NCBI RefSeq assembly: GCF_020731285.1
Contig: NZ_JAJFOW010000011.1
Location: 1-64,000 of the forward strand
Direction of reading: 5' to 3'
Source: Cohnella baijiui
Lineage (GTDB): Bacteria; Bacillota; Bacilli; Paenibacillales; Paenibacillaceae
DNA: 64,000 nt
The first letter of the stretch is position 1, and every line of letters starts with the position of its first letter. A model generated the notes under the pieces. That model did not search any database and had not been told where the DNA came from. It worked only from the letters and a program-made list of their open reading frames with translations. The position numbers and the translations under genes were made by a program. Shown piece by piece: positions 1-9,791 of the stretch.

Positions 1-2153
1 GGCCGGCTGCCGAAGCCGGCGCCCGCGGGACTGCCGCCGCGCGCGCCGAATCCGCCGGCTCCGGCCGCGGAGGCGCCTCCGCCGAGCCGCGAGCCGTAGC
101 CGCCATAGGAGCCGAGGCGTCCGCCGCGCGGCTCGACCGGCTCCTTCAGCTCGTCCGGAATCTCGCCGAGAAACCGGGACGGCGCGTTGCTGTTCGTTCG
201 GCCGTAGAGCAAGCGCATGCGCGCGCAGGTGAGGTACAGCTTCTTCTCCGCGCGGGTGATGCCTACATACGCCAAGCGCCGTTCTTCCTCCATCTCGTCG
301 TTGTCCATGAACGCCCGGCTGCCCGGGAACACGCCTTCCTCCATGCCGACGATGAAGACGACGGGGAACTCCAGCCCCTTCGCGCTGTGCATCGTCATGA
401 GCACGACCGAGTCGCCGGTATCTTCTTCGGGATCATTGTTCATCGAATCGATGTCGGCGATGAGCGCCAAATCGGTCAGGAACGAGAGCAGCGACTTGTC
501 CTCGTTGCGGCTCTCGAACTCCTGCGTAACGGACAGGAACTCCTCGATGTTTTCCAGCCGCGCCTTCGACTCGAGCGTATTTTCGCGAATCAGCTCCTCG
601 CGGTAGCCCGACATCTCCAGCATTTTTTCCGTAAGTTCGGTGACGGACAGATACTCCACCATCGCGGTCAGGTTCTGGATCAGCTGGCGGAACTCGGACA
701 GCGCCGCCTTGGCGCGGGACTGGATGTCCAGATGGTAGAGCCCGTCGCCGAGGAGGCCGTCGCCTTCGCTGAGCAGGCGGAACACCGAGATGCCCCGCCG
801 CCCCGCTTCGTCCTGCACCTTGCCCATCGTCGTGTCGCCGATGGATCGCTTCGGCACGTTGACGATCCGGCTTAGGCTGATGTCGTCGTCCGGGTTGGAG
901 ACGAGCCGCAGATAGGCGAGGATGTCCTTGATTTCCTTGCGGTCGTAGAACTTGGTGCCGCCTACGATCTGGTACGGAATTTCCGACTTGATGAGGATTT
1001 CTTCCACGACCCGGGACATCGCGTTCGTGCGGTACAATATCGCGTGATCGTCGTAGCGGCGGCCGCTCTGCCGGTTTTTGCGAATCTCGTTCGCCACGAA
1101 ATAGCCTTCCTCGTGCTCGGAGTCCCCTTGGTACACCGTGATCTTTTCGCCGCCGGCGCGGTCGGTCCACAGGTTTTTCGCTTTGCGTCCCATGTTATTC
1201 TGGATGACCCGGTTCGCGGCTTCGAGGATGTTGGATGTGGAACGGTAATTCTGCTCCAGCAAAATCGTCCTCGCCTCCGGATAGTCCGCCTCGAAGTTCA
1301 GGATGTTCGTGATGTCGGCCCCGCGCCACCGGTAGATCGACTGGTCGGAGTCGCCCACGACGCAGATGTTGTGATGCTTGCTCGCGAGCATTTTGCACAG
1401 CATGTACTGCGCCCGGTTCGTATCCTGGTATTCGTCGACGTGAATGAATTTGAATTTGTTCTGGTAGAATTCGAGCACTTCGGGCACGTCTTTGAACAGC
1501 TGGATGGTCAAAAGAATGAGATCGTCGAAATCGAGCGAATTGTTCGCTTTGAGCCGCTTTTGGTACTGAGTGTACACCTTGGCCGCGATCGTCTGGAAGT
1601 AGTCTCCGGCGCGGTTCTCGTACTTTTCCGGGGTTAGCAGCTCGTTCTTGGCGCCGCTGATCATCGCCTGCACGGCTTTGGGCTCGAACTTCTTGGTGTC
1701 GATGTTCTGGTCCTTCATGACGCCGCGGATGACGGACAGCTGGTCGGCCGAGTCGAGGATGCTGAAGTTCGAGCCGTAGCCGATCCGCTCGATGTCCCGG
1801 CGCAAAATGCGGACGCACATGGAGTGGAACGTGCTCACCCAGACGTCCGATCCGCCATAGCCGACAAGCTTGGACACCCGCTCCTGCATTTCCCGCGCCG
1901 CCTTGTTCGTAAATGTGATCGCGAGGATGCTCCATGGCGGTGCGATGCGCTTCGCGATCAAATAGGCGATCCGGTGCGTGAGGACGCGGGTTTTGCCGCT
2001 GCCGGCGCCGGCCATGATCAGCAGCGGGCCTTCGGTGGCGACGGCCGCTTCGCGCTGCTTCGGATTCAGTTTCTGTATAGCTTCGTCTATGTTGAAAGCG
2101 TGCTGCGGGGGCGACGGGTTGTTCGATTGCGGGTCTGCCGGTTCAAAAAACAT
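1..2153 (-). CDS. pcrA: ATP-dependent DNA helicase PcrA (UvrD family), 3' end outside window
   Basis: SF1A 3'-5' helicase acting in nucleotide-excision repair, rolling-circle replication and removal of RecA and transcription complexes. About 717 codons are visible without a stop; the C-terminal tail runs off the window. Visible motifs are Walker A AGAGSGKT (about residues 48-55), LDFDDLI, motif [10 protein letters not shown] near residue 240, motif [22 protein letters not shown], motif [11 protein letters not shown] near 585 and motif [13 protein letters not shown] near 630. A glycine- and alanine-rich linker follows motif VI, where this family carries its poorly conserved tail. The ATG at 2153 gives an N-terminal extension of about 15-20 residues before the conserved core. 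The start overlaps the end of pcrB by 11 nt, so the two are translationally linked, as in other Bacillota. ligA normally follows but is not in the window. Confidence 0.97.
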   Translation of the reverse strand, partial: MFFEPADPQSNNPSPPQHAFNIDEAIQKLNPKQREAAVATEGPLLIMAGAGSGKTRVLTHRIAYLIAKRIAPPWSILAITFTNKAAREMQERVSKLVGYGGSDVWVSTFHSMCVRILRRDIERIGYGSNFSILDSADQLSVIRGVMKDQNIDTKKFEPKAVQAMISGAKNELLTPEKYENRAGDYFQTIAAKVYTQYQKRLKANNSLDFDDLILLTIQLFKDVPEVLEFYQNKFKFIHVDEYQDTNRAQYMLCKMLASKHHNICVVGDSDQSIYRWRGADITNILNFEADYPEARTILLEQNYRSTSNILEAANRVIQNNMGRKAKNLWTDRAGGEKITVYQGDSEHEEGYFVANEIRKNRQSGRRYDDHAILYRTNAMSRVVEEILIKSEIPYQIVGGTKFYDRKEIKDILAYLRLVSNPDDDISLSRIVNVPKRSIGDTTMGKVQDEAGRRGISVFRLLSEGDGLLGDGLYHLDIQSRAKAALSEFRQLIQNLTAMVEYLSVTELTEKMLEMSGYREELIRENTLESKARLENIEEFLSVTQEFESRNEDKSLLSFLTDLALIADIDSMNNDPEEDTGDSVVLMTMHSAKGLEFPVVFIVGMEEGVFPGSRAFMDNDEMEEERRLAYVGITRAEKKLYLTCARMRLLYGRTNSNAPSRFLGEIPDELKEPVEPRGGRLGSYGGYGSRLGGGASAAGAGGFGARGGSPAGAGFGSR

Positions 2154-2871
2154 AGCCTTGCTCCTTTGCTGATTCTTGTACGGCGCGTACCGCTCCGACC
2201 GTCCGGAGCGCGCCGTCGAGATCGTCGTAGACGACGTTCCCCACGACGACCGTGTGCGCCGCCTCGGCCGCCTCGCGGGCTTGATCGACCGTGCGGATCC
2301 CGCCTCCGTAGAAAAGCCGTGCCTGGGTCAGCGTTTCCCGCACCCGGCGGACGAGCGCCATGTCGCCGAAGGCGCCGCTGTATTCCACGTACAGCACGGG
2401 CACCCGCCATAGCCGGTCCGCGAGCTGCGCGTAAGCCAGCACCTGCGCCGCCGAGAGGGACGCGTCGGCGCAGGTGACGCGCGCGGCCGTCGAATCGCCG
2501 TTCAGCACGATGTACGCTTCGCCGGCGACGGACTCCCACGGCATCAGGTGGCCGAAGTCGGCCAGCGCCTCCGCCTGCCTGCCGATGATCCATTCCCGCC
2601 GCGGGGTGTTGAGCACCATCGGGATGAAATAGCCGTCAAAGCCCGGCACCGCGCAGGCGGGATCCGACAGCTCGAGTGCGCAAGGCACTTCATACCGCCG
2701 GATGCGGGACAGGAGGTCCACCGTATTGTCGTACGTCACGCCGCTCGAGCCTCCTACGAGGATCGCGTCGGTCCCCGAGAGGCATACGCGCTCCAGCGCC
2801 TCGTCCGAGAGTTCGCGATCCGGGTCCAGCTTGAACGAATGCCGCCAATGTGGATAGAAGGATGGGATCAT
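2143..2871 (-). CDS. pcrB: Heptaprenylglyceryl phosphate synthase PcrB
   Basis: TIM-barrel prenyltransferase that joins heptaprenyl diphosphate to sn-glycerol-1-phosphate, making an archaeal-type ether lipid precursor in Bacillota. Family features are FKLDPD near the N terminus, [14 protein letters not shown], the [14 protein letters not shown] segment, YVEYSG and the phosphate loop YGGGIRT, followed by VVGNVVYDD. An ATG exists at 2883, but the sequence GGAGG lies inside that extension 5-7 nt before the ATG at 2871, and the family's conserved N terminus begins there, so 2871 is chosen (242 aa). It overlaps pcrA by 11 nt. The upstream 230 bp to the galU terminator hold only a palindromic repeat element (see 3040-3075). 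Confidence 0.93.
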   Translation of the reverse strand: MIPSFYPHWRHSFKLDPDRELSDEALERVCLSGTDAILVGGSSGVTYDNTVDLLSRIRRYEVPCALELSDPACAVPGFDGYFIPMVLNTPRREWIIGRQAEALADFGHLMPWESVAGEAYIVLNGDSTAARVTCADASLSAAQVLAYAQLADRLWRVPVLYVEYSGAFGDMALVRRVRETLTQARLFYGGGIRTVDQAREAAEAAHTVVVGNVVYDDLDGALRTVGAVRAVQESAKEQGYVF

Positions 2872-3039
2872 GTGTTCCTCCATCGGTCGTTTAACCCTAG
2901 TCTACAGGAAATTGCGGCGTCTTCCAAGAAGGGGAACGGCGGAGGAAAAATTGGCTAGCGCGGGGCTGATTATTTGTTGGTGACGGCCCTGTCGGCGGAG
3001 GCGGAAGATACGCGGCACCATGCCCGCTTAGCCGACCTC

Positions 3040-3075
3040 TGCTACGAAAGTTTCTTTCGCTACGGCGCGCATAGC
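3040..3075 (-). repeat. Interspersed palindromic element, copy 1
   Basis: A 36-bp block matches a second block at 22880-22915 at 28 of 36 positions. The core is CGAAAG-TTT-CTTTCG (3045-3059), followed by TACGGC and CATAGC, which are invariant in both copies. It lies in the 230-bp gap between the galU terminator and pcrB. Function is unknown; it resembles REP-type dispersed intergenic palindromes. Confidence 0.6.
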
Positions 3076-3098
3076 CCCCTCTTCCGCCTCTGCAACGT

Positions 3099-3132
3099 AA
3101 AAAACCGCCTGTCTCCGATGGAGACAAGCGGC
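3099..3132 (-). terminator. Rho-independent terminator after galU
   Basis: Read on the minus strand, a GC-rich stem (arms TGTCTCC and GGAGACA with flanking GCCGC/GCGG pairs, ATC loop) is followed by six T residues. It ends the ugd-like/galU unit. Confidence 0.85.
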
Positions 3133-3164
3133 ATGTGCTTCATGCCTGTGGACGGTACCGAGCA

Positions 3165-4040
3165 CTATTCGCTCAGCTTGCGCATCAAATAGTTGCGGAA
3201 CTCGTGCTTCAAATCGGGGCGTTCGAGCGCGAAGTCGACGATGGTTTTGAGATAGCCCATCTTCTCTCCCGTGTCGTATCGGTTCCCCTCGAACGAATAA
3301 GCGTACACCGGCTCGCGTTCGATCAGCCGGTAGATGGCGTCGGTCAGCTGGATTTCTCCGCCAGCGCCGGTATCCTGCGTCTCGAGCAGATCGAAGATCG
3401 CCGGCGTCAAAATGTAGCGGCCCATGATGGCGATATTGGAGGGGGCACGGTCCGGCGAGGGCTTCTCTACGACTCCGCGAACGCGAACGATAGCGGACTC
3501 CGGATCGGATCCGTCGGCAGGATCGACGATCCCGTATCGAGAGATTTCGTCTTGAGGCACCCGTTTAACGGCCAGAACGCTCCCTTGCATCTCGTCATAG
3601 ACGTCCATCATTTGTTTCAGGCAGGGGATCTCGGATTGGACGATGTCGTCTCCGAGCAGCACCGCGAACGGCTCGTCGCCGATGAACTTGCGGGCGCACC
3701 AGATCGCGTGCCCGAGCCCTTTGGGCTCCTTTTGCCGGATATAATGAATATCGATCAAGTCGGATGCCTTCTGCACCTCGGACAACAGATCCAGCTTCCC
3801 CTTCTCGAGCAGGTTCTGTTCCAGTTCGTAGGAGCTGTCGAAGTGGTCCTCGATGGCGCGCTTGCCTTTCCCCGTCACGATGAGAATGTCCTCGATCCCG
3901 GATGCGACGGCTTCCTCCACGATGTATTGAATGCCCGGCTTGTCGATAATCGGCAGCATTTCTTTAGGCATCGCTTTGGTGGCGGGTAAAAACCGGGTGC
4001 CGAGTCCGGCGGCGGGAATAATGGCTTTGCGAATCTTCAT
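3165..4040 (-). CDS. galU: UTP--glucose-1-phosphate uridylyltransferase
   Basis: Makes UDP-glucose from glucose-1-phosphate and UTP for surface glycans and glycolipids. The 291-aa protein is of full family length. It shows the nucleotidyltransferase signature [20 protein letters not shown] at residues 10-29, [15 protein letters not shown], the base-binding region around LLGDDIV, and the C-terminal [16 protein letters not shown]. The ATG at 4040 has a purine-rich site (GAGAGAGGA) upstream. It lies 21 nt downstream of the UDP-glucose-dehydrogenase-like gene, so the two are probably one operon ending at the terminator at 3099-3132. Confidence 0.96.
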   Translation of the reverse strand: MKIRKAIIPAAGLGTRFLPATKAMPKEMLPIIDKPGIQYIVEEAVASGIEDILIVTGKGKRAIEDHFDSSYELEQNLLEKGKLDLLSEVQKASDLIDIHYIRQKEPKGLGHAIWCARKFIGDEPFAVLLGDDIVQSEIPCLKQMMDVYDEMQGSVLAVKRVPQDEISRYGIVDPADGSDPESAIVRVRGVVEKPSPDRAPSNIAIMGRYILTPAIFDLLETQDTGAGGEIQLTDAIYRLIEREPVYAYSFEGNRYDTGEKMGYLKTIVDFALERPDLKHEFRNYLMRKLSE

Positions 4041-4061
4041 GCAGCTGCATCCTCTCTCTAT

Positions 4062-5423
4062 TTACGCGTTCTCGGCCAGCCGCGCCGAGAAGTTGGGCGG
4101 CGGCTCCGCCGGCGTTGCCGGCAGGCGGCCGACGCCGATGCAGACGATGCCCTGCGCGTTCAGCGCGGGGGCATCCAAAGCATTGCGTCCATCTAGTATT
4201 ATAGGACGGTTCATCCAGTTTTTGTAGTCTTGCGCGGGAATTTTCCGAAACTCCTGCCATTCCGTGACGAGAATTGTCGCATCCGCGCCGGTCAGCGCCT
4301 CCTCGGCGGAGCCGCAGAGCTGGACGGCGTTCGGCAGGGCGTGTCGAACCGCGGGCGATTGGCCCGCCGGATCGTAGGCCGTCAGCGTAATGCCCGGGTG
4401 GCGGCGGAGAAGTTCGGCGATCAGCCGAAGGGACGGCGCCTCGCGCATGTCCTCGGAGCCGGGCTTGAACGTCAAGCCGAGCAGCGCCACCTTGCGCCGC
4501 GCGGGGCCGGAGAGCGCCGCCTCCAGCTTGCGCACCATCCGGAGCGGCAGCATCGCATTGGCGCGGATAGCCGCCGAGACGAGCGTCTGCGGCGCGCCCG
4601 CTTCGTCCGCGAGCCGCACGTAGGCGCGCGCGTCCTTCGGCAGGCTGGGGCCGCCGAAGCCGAGACCCGCGCCTAGGCTGTGCGGCCCGATGCGCGGATC
4701 GAGTCCGATGAGCTGCGCGACCGCGGGGTAATCCGCCCCAGTTTGCTCCGCCAGCGCGGCGAGCTCGTTGGCGAAGGAAATCCGCAGCGCCAAATGGGCG
4801 TTCGCCGCCAGCTTTGCCAGCTCGGCGCTGCGGCGGTCGGCGTGCACGATCGGCCCCGGCAGGCGCTGGTGAAGCAGGTCCAGCCGCTCGGCCGTTTCCG
4901 GGCATGCCGTGCCGATCACGATGCGGGACGGCTCGTAGAAGTCGCGCACGGCGCTGCCTTCCCGCAGAAAGACAGGCAGCGAGGCGACGTCCACACCGGC
5001 GTGACCGGGCAATCGGGCGCGAAGACGCGCCTCCAGCCGCTCGGCCGTGCCGACGGGCACGGTGCTGACGATCGCGACGATGCGGCTGCACGCGTCCCAG
5101 CTGCCGAGTCGATCGGCAGCCGCCCAGAACGGGGCCATCTGCAGCTGTCCGTCGTCGGCGGACGGCGTCTCGACCGCGAGAAACACGATTTCGGCGCTGC
5201 GCATGAGCTCTTCCGACATTTCGCCGAACCGCAATCGTCCCGCGGACACGTTCCGTTGCACGAGCGACTCCAGCCCCGGCTCCCGATAGGAGACAGTCCC
5301 TCGTGCCAGCAATCCGATTTTCCCGCTATCGCTATCGCAGCAAAGAACCCGGTGCCCCAAATCCGCGAACCCCGCCGCCGTCGTCAACCCGATCAATCCG
5401 GCGCCTACTACCGCCAACTTCAT
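4062..5423 (-). CDS. UDP-glucose/GDP-mannose dehydrogenase family protein with altered active site
   Basis: Family enzymes oxidise UDP-glucose to UDP-glucuronate with two NAD+. This 453-aa protein has the N-terminal Rossmann motif VVGAGLIGL, STVPVGT, the helix AKLAANAHLALRISFANELA and the C-terminal FKPGSEDMREAPSL. The catalytic motif normally read GFGGSCFPKD is GFGGPSLPKD here: Ser at residue 260 replaces the thiol nucleophile. The usual NPEFLREG is LPVFLREG, with Val at residue 151 replacing the catalytic Glu. The frame is intact, so it is not a simple pseudogene. The start at 5423 is preferred over the ATG at 5432 because GAGGAGG abuts the latter with no spacer and lies 9 nt before the former. 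Fold and family are sure; catalytic activity is doubtful. Being next to galU suggests a UDP-sugar role. A TTGACA (5501-5506) and a TAGAAT (5464-5469) upstream are 31 bp apart, so no promoter is called. Confidence 0.85.
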   Translation of the reverse strand: MKLAVVGAGLIGLTTAAGFADLGHRVLCCDSDSGKIGLLARGTVSYREPGLESLVQRNVSAGRLRFGEMSEELMRSAEIVFLAVETPSADDGQLQMAPFWAAADRLGSWDACSRIVAIVSTVPVGTAERLEARLRARLPGHAGVDVASLPVFLREGSAVRDFYEPSRIVIGTACPETAERLDLLHQRLPGPIVHADRRSAELAKLAANAHLALRISFANELAALAEQTGADYPAVAQLIGLDPRIGPHSLGAGLGFGGPSLPKDARAYVRLADEAGAPQTLVSAAIRANAMLPLRMVRKLEAALSGPARRKVALLGLTFKPGSEDMREAPSLRLIAELLRRHPGITLTAYDPAGQSPAVRHALPNAVQLCGSAEEALTGADATILVTEWQEFRKIPAQDYKNWMNRPIILDGRNALDAPALNAQGIVCIGVGRLPATPAEPPPNFSARLAENA

Positions 5424-5590
5424 GCGACTCATCCTCCTCGCGATGAACAGAATCGTGATCTCGATTCTACCATCGGCGCAACAAGGGATTTAGCGATTTT
5501 TGTCAACCCGGCGTAAACTTTTCCGCAAAGGTGCGTAAATCGGGCTGCCCGTTGACAAATGAGGCCGGGGCCGACTCCCTCCATGCGCGA

Positions 5591-6513
5591 AACGTTTACC
5601 GCTCATCCACCTTCTACCACACATCCCCCCATGTACGGAACCTTTTATCGCTCATCCACCTTCTACCTCCACTCACCACCCGTGTACGGAATCTTTTACC
5701 GCACATCCACCTTTTACCGCCGCTAATCTCCCGTGTACGGAACCTTTTACCACACATCCACCTTCTACCGCCACTAATCTCCCGTGTACGGAATCTTTTA
5801 CCGCACATCCACCTTCTACCGCGCTAATCTCCCGTGTACGGAACCTTTTACCGCACATCCACCTTCTACCGCCGCTAATCTCCCGTGTACGGAACCTTTT
5901 ACCGCACATCCACCTTCTACCGCCGCTAATCTCCCGTGTACGGAACCTTTTACCGCACATCCACCTTCTACCGCCACGCTCCTTTACCGCTCATCTACCC
6001 TCAACCACCACGCATCCTCCATGTACGGAACCTTTTATCGCTCATCCACCTTCTACCGCCACGTACATCCCAATGTACGGAACCTTTTACCGCTCATCCA
6101 CCCTCTGCCGCAATGCATCCTCCAATGTACGGAACCTTTTATCGCTCATCCACCTTCTACCTCCACTCACCACCCGTGTACGGAACCTTTTATCGCTCAT
6201 CCACCTTCTACCGCCACGCTCCCCCAATGTACGGAACCATTTACCGCTCATCCACCTCTCCGCCACGCATCCCCCCATGTACGGAACCATTTACCGCTCA
6301 TCCACCCTCTGCCGCAATGCATCCTCCATGTACGGAACCTTTTATCGCTCATCCACCTTCTACCGCCACTCACCACCCGTGTACGGAACCTTTTACCGCT
6401 CATCCACCTTCTACCGCCACGCTCCCCCCAATGTACGGAACCATTTACCGCTCATCCACCCTCTCCGCCACGCATCCCCCCCATGTACGGAATCATTTAC
6501 CGCTCCTCCTCCT
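5591..6513. repeat. 51-bp tandem repeat array, family A (about 18 units)
   Basis: The core GTACGGAA occurs 17 times, at 5633, 5684, 5735, 5786, 5836, 5887, 5938, 6023, 6075, 6127, 6178, 6229, 6279, 6330, 6381, 6433 and 6485. Spacing is 50-52 bp except for one 85-bp step that holds a truncated unit. Each unit is GTACGGAA, CCTTTTACCGC, TCATCCACC, TTCTACCGCC, then a variable 14-bp part. CCTTTTACCGC and CCTTCTACCGC are near-duplicates, so each unit is itself a doubled motif. Blocks of units differ (CACTCACCACCC, CGCTAATCTCCC, CAATGCATCCTCC), suggesting expansion of sub-blocks. The array fills the gap between the terminator of the U32 gene and the 5' region of the ugd-like gene. Open frames through it are a by-product of the period being a multiple of three. 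Function is unknown. Confidence 0.95.
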
Positions 6514-6538
6514 CCGGCCTTTCCGCCCCCTATAACGC

Positions 6539-6574
6539 AAAAAAGCCGTCCCGCGCGCTGCGCAAGACGGCTTC
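6539..6574 (-). terminator. Terminator after U32 gene
   Basis: On the minus strand AAGCCGTC and GACGGCTT form the stem around a GC-rich loop and run into six T residues. It lies 13 bp past the stop of the U32 gene. Confidence 0.88.
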
Positions 6575-6586
6575 CTGGCCCCTCCG

Positions 6587-9103
6587 TTACTTCACCAACT
6601 GCCCGCGCGTAACGCCGAGCTGATTGATCGCCTTCAGCTTGCGCCACACCTCGGTGCCGCTGATCCGGCCTTCCATGGCGGCGCGGTAGAGCGAGAGCAC
6701 CTCGAGCACCTTGTCGGCGTCCTCCTCGAGGAATTCCACGCGGTAGGACGGCACGCCGAGCTCCTGGAACGTCTGCAAATACTCGGCGCCCGACTGCTCG
6801 ATCGCGTTGTAGACGGTGTTGCGGCAGCCTTCGTCCACCCGCACCGGATGGGACATGCCGATGCGGTCCTGCAGGGAGGCGCGGTGCGCTTCGCACGGCC
6901 GGCCGCAGTTCGTGTAGTCCGTCCCTTCGCTCATGAACGTGCAGTAGACGCAATGCTCGGTGTGGAACATCGGCATATGCTGATGGATGACGAGCTCCAG
7001 ACGGGACGTATCCGCGCGCCGCAGCATGTCGACCATCTGCTGGACGTTCAAGTCGTAGGACGGCGTAACCCAGTCGAGACCGGCTTCCCGGAACAGCTCG
7101 ATCGTCTTGTGGTTGGCCACGTTCAGCGAGAAGTCGCCGATCAGCGTCGGATGCGCTTCGTCCGGGTGCTCCATGCGCTCCTTCAAATAGAAGTAAAGAG
7201 CGCCGGTGTTGCGCACGAGCACGGCGTCCGGCTTCAGCTTCAGAATGTTGCGATGGTAGCCGTTTTCCCCCGGCATATGGATGCGCGGGGTAACGAGCGC
7301 GATCGGCTTGCCCGCTTCGCGGCAGACGGCGATCGCGTCGGGGAACTGCTTGATGAACTCGAAGTCGGCGTAAACCATCGCGACGTCCGTGCCGACGGCC
7401 GCCTTCACCTGCTCCAGCGTCCGGCACAGCGCCGTCAGGCGCCCGCCGCCGGCCAGAGCCGCGGCTTCCCGCGCAGGCGCATCCACGAATACGCCCGCCT
7501 CGCGCTTCACATAGACCGGCGGCTGCTCGCGCATCCGATCGAGTCGCTCCACGGCGTCGCGGCGCATCCGGTTCAGCTCGCTCTTCGGCACGATCACTTC
7601 GCCTTCGAGCGCCACCGTGAGCTGCTCCAGCCGGAACAACGAACCCCCGAGACGTCCGAGCTGCTCCTCCAGCACTTCGCGTCCGAGCGGACGGCGCTCC
7701 GCCCGCTCGAGCGGCATGTCCGATTGGACGACGACGGTCGTCCCTTTGTTCAAGTCTGTCCATATCGTGCGAAGCGGCGCGCCTTCGCGACCCTCCGCCG
7801 TCACCGCGAGCGGGAACGTGCGGTACGGCTTCTCCGTCTCGAACGTGCTCCGCAGACGGCGGTCGAGCGCAGGGTCGCTCGTCTTCCAGACGCGGTCGCC
7901 TTCATGCACCCGCAGCAGATCCACGTCGTTGCGGCCCATCACGATCTCGATGCGCTCGCCTTCCGGTACTTCCCCCTCCAGCTTCGAGCCGCTTCGGCGC
8001 AGGTCGTAGACGCGGCCGCCCTCTTCCTTCTTCGTCGGATCGCCGGCGTCGAACACGAGGCCGTCGCCCCGCTTCAGCGGCGCCTCCAGCACGCAGACGA
8101 TGCTGTCCCGCAGCACCTTCTCCACCCGGCCGAGGTAGACGCCCCGGCTCTTCGGGAATGTCCCTTCCACGAGCTTCTTGTTGTTCGTACCTTCCAGGAA
8201 GCCGTGCGTGAAGCCCCGCGAGAAGCTCTGCTGCAGCTCGCGCACTTCCTCCGTCGTCGGTTCGGATTCATCGCCTGCGAAATACTTGTCGATCGCCCGG
8301 CGGTATTTGCTCACGACGTTCGCCACGTACTCCGGGCTCTTCAGCCGGCCTTCGATCTTGAACGACGTGACGCCCGCTTCGATCAGCTCCGGCATCAGAT
8401 CGAGCGCCGCGAGATCCTTGGGCGACAGCAGGTAGGCGATGTCGCCCATCGGCTTCTGCACGCCGTCGACCATGAGATCATATGGGAGGCGGCAAGCTTG
8501 CGCGCATTCGCCGCGGTTGGCCGAACGACCGCCCCACATCTCGGAGGTCAGGCACTGGCCCGAATAGGAGACGCAGAGCGCGCCGTGCACGAACACTTCC
8601 ATCGGCAGCTTCGCCTGCTCGCCGATCTTCTGAATTTGCTTGAGATTGTTCTCCCGGCCCAGCACGACGCGCTCGAGCCCGAACGGCTTGGTGAATTCGA
8701 CCGCCTCCGGGGAGGTGATCGTCATCTGCGTCGAGCCGTGAATCGGAAAGTCCGGCGAAATTTCGCGGATCATCTTCACGAGCCCCAGATCCTGGACGAT
8801 GACGGCGTCCACGCCCGCGTCGATGCAGGCTTCGACCAGCGTCCCGGCGTCCGGCAGTTCTTCCTCGAACACGAGAATGTTGAAGGTCAGGAAGCCCTTC
8901 ACCCCGTACCGGTGCAAAAACGCCATGATTTCCGGCAGCTCGTCCATCCGGAAGTTGTTCGCGCGCGCCCGCGCATTGAATTTTTCCACGCCGAAAAAGA
9001 TCGCGTCCGCGCCGTTGGCGACGGCAGCCCGCATGCAATCCCAATCTCCGGCAGGCGCCAGCAATTCGATATCTTCACGCCGCACGGCGGCTTTGTTCGT
9101 CAT
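6587..9103 (-). CDS. Peptidase U32 family protein (RlhA/DUF3656-like, long form)
   Basis: The 838-aa protein begins with ELLAPAGDWDCMRAAVANGADAIFFG, the typical U32 TIM-barrel start. It then has the cysteine-bearing segment around HGALCVSYSGQCLTSE, GRSANRGECAQACRLPY and FKIEGRLKSPEYV; a second cysteine set (HCVYCTF, TNCGRPCEAH) lies in the C-terminal third. Known U32 members include RlhA (23S rRNA hydroxylation), TrhP (tRNA) and UbiU/V, and several bind Fe-S through such cysteines. The long two-part form with a central DUF3656-like region most resembles RlhA. The start at 9103 is chosen over 9121 because GGAGG lies 11 nt before it and no site precedes 9121. It is monocistronic, with its own terminator. 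The exact substrate is not known here. Confidence 0.85.
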   Translation of the reverse strand: MTNKAAVRREDIELLAPAGDWDCMRAAVANGADAIFFGVEKFNARARANNFRMDELPEIMAFLHRYGVKGFLTFNILVFEEELPDAGTLVEACIDAGVDAVIVQDLGLVKMIREISPDFPIHGSTQMTITSPEAVEFTKPFGLERVVLGRENNLKQIQKIGEQAKLPMEVFVHGALCVSYSGQCLTSEMWGGRSANRGECAQACRLPYDLMVDGVQKPMGDIAYLLSPKDLAALDLMPELIEAGVTSFKIEGRLKSPEYVANVVSKYRRAIDKYFAGDESEPTTEEVRELQQSFSRGFTHGFLEGTNNKKLVEGTFPKSRGVYLGRVEKVLRDSIVCVLEAPLKRGDGLVFDAGDPTKKEEGGRVYDLRRSGSKLEGEVPEGERIEIVMGRNDVDLLRVHEGDRVWKTSDPALDRRLRSTFETEKPYRTFPLAVTAEGREGAPLRTIWTDLNKGTTVVVQSDMPLERAERRPLGREVLEEQLGRLGGSLFRLEQLTVALEGEVIVPKSELNRMRRDAVERLDRMREQPPVYVKREAGVFVDAPAREAAALAGGGRLTALCRTLEQVKAAVGTDVAMVYADFEFIKQFPDAIAVCREAGKPIALVTPRIHMPGENGYHRNILKLKPDAVLVRNTGALYFYLKERMEHPDEAHPTLIGDFSLNVANHKTIELFREAGLDWVTPSYDLNVQQMVDMLRRADTSRLELVIHQHMPMFHTEHCVYCTFMSEGTDYTNCGRPCEAHRASLQDRIGMSHPVRVDEGCRNTVYNAIEQSGAEYLQTFQELGVPSYRVEFLEEDADKVLEVLSLYRAAMEGRISGTEVWRKLKAINQLGVTRGQLVK

Positions 9104-9303
9104 TTCTTCAGTAACCTCCATACCGCCGCGACGGGCGGTCAGCTCCCTTTAGTATAGCAAACCCCGCGCTAGCAGGCCAAAGGCAAATAAGCCCGGGGCG
9201 CATGAGACGGCGACCAAGGCGTTGTGTCCCTTATTTAGGTAGAAAGACGTTGCGCATCGCATGAACGACCGGGTCTGCGCGCGGCGCCGCCCCCTATCAA
9301 AAC

Positions 9304-9331
9304 AGGCCGGAGAGCATACGCTCTCCGGCCC
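9304..9331 (-). terminator. Terminator after small membrane protein gene
   Basis: A perfect 11-12 bp stem (GGCCGGAGAGC with GCTCTCCGGCC) around a short loop, followed on the minus strand by TGTTTTG. The remaining bases from 9122 to 9303 show no gene. Confidence 0.8.
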
Positions 9332-9357
9332 GTCTTCGTCCCGCCGTCTTTCTCTTC

Positions 9358-9567
9358 TTACCAGCCGCTGACCATCTTCACGTCGGCGATCAGGAGCAGG
9401 GCCAAGGAGACAACCGTGAAGCCGATCGCGAACACATTCTTGCCGGGGCGCTGCATGAGCAGGCGCACAAGTCCGATCACGACCAGCACCGTAATAATAA
9501 CCATGAACACGTCGAAAGCCGTAAACGTGCTTGAAGCTTCCTCCGCCGCGTTAGCCGCCAGAAACAT
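9358..9567 (-). CDS. Small two-helix membrane protein, unknown function
   Basis: A 69-aa protein with two predicted membrane helices: residues about 18-38 (VFMVIITVLVVIGLVRLL) and 45-64 (VFAIGFTVVSLALLLIADV), joined by the short basic loop QRPGKN. AAGGAGGTCACCGC precedes the ATG at 9567, an excellent ribosome site, and a strong terminator follows, so it is a real monocistronic gene. No enzyme motif is visible and I do not recognise the family. Small proteins of this shape are common in Bacillota, often as uncharacterised DUF families. Confidence 0.75.
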   Translation of the reverse strand: MFLAANAAEEASSTFTAFDVFMVIITVLVVIGLVRLLMQRPGKNVFAIGFTVVSLALLLIADVKMVSGW

Positions 9568-9767
9568 GCGGTGACCTCCTTAATATCATAACTTTCCCAT
9601 TATCCTATATGTTATCTTCCGCCCGCCTCGGTTGCAAGTCCGAATGAATCGTCGTAACAAGTTTGTCACAGGATGACGCACCTTTCAACTATAAGCTGCG
9701 GCATGCATTCGTATCAGCAAGTCTTATGGACGCGACCGTCCGAATTCATTGTCGGTAGGGGGTGATT

Positions 9768-9791
9768 ATGTTACGATTAAATACACATTAA
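9768..9791 (+). other. Seven-codon mini-ORF ahead of the sulfite/nitrite reductase gene
   Basis: ATG at 9768 opens MLRLNTH and stops at 9789-9791. A strong ribosome site (TAGGGGGTG) lies 3 nt before the ATG. It is in frame with the reductase start 27 codons later, so it may be a leader peptide or the relic of a longer N terminus cut by a stop. The rest of the 9568-9848 gap shows no clear promoter or operator to my eye. Confidence 0.3.

Noticed and set aside
5464..5506. Promoter of the ugd-like gene from TTGACA and TAGAAT
   Set aside because: The two boxes are 31 bp apart, far from the 16-18 bp needed.
5591..6513. Possible CRISPR array
   Set aside because: The units are contiguous with no unique spacers, variation is spread over the unit, and no cas genes are near.
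5531..6623. Long Pro/His/Thr-rich or Arg-rich reading frames through repeat family A
   Set aside because: They exist in several frames on both strands because the 51-bp period is a multiple of three; no ribosome site or protein-like composition supports them.
6848..9157. 769-codon plus-strand open frame
   Set aside because: Antisense shadow of the U32 family gene.
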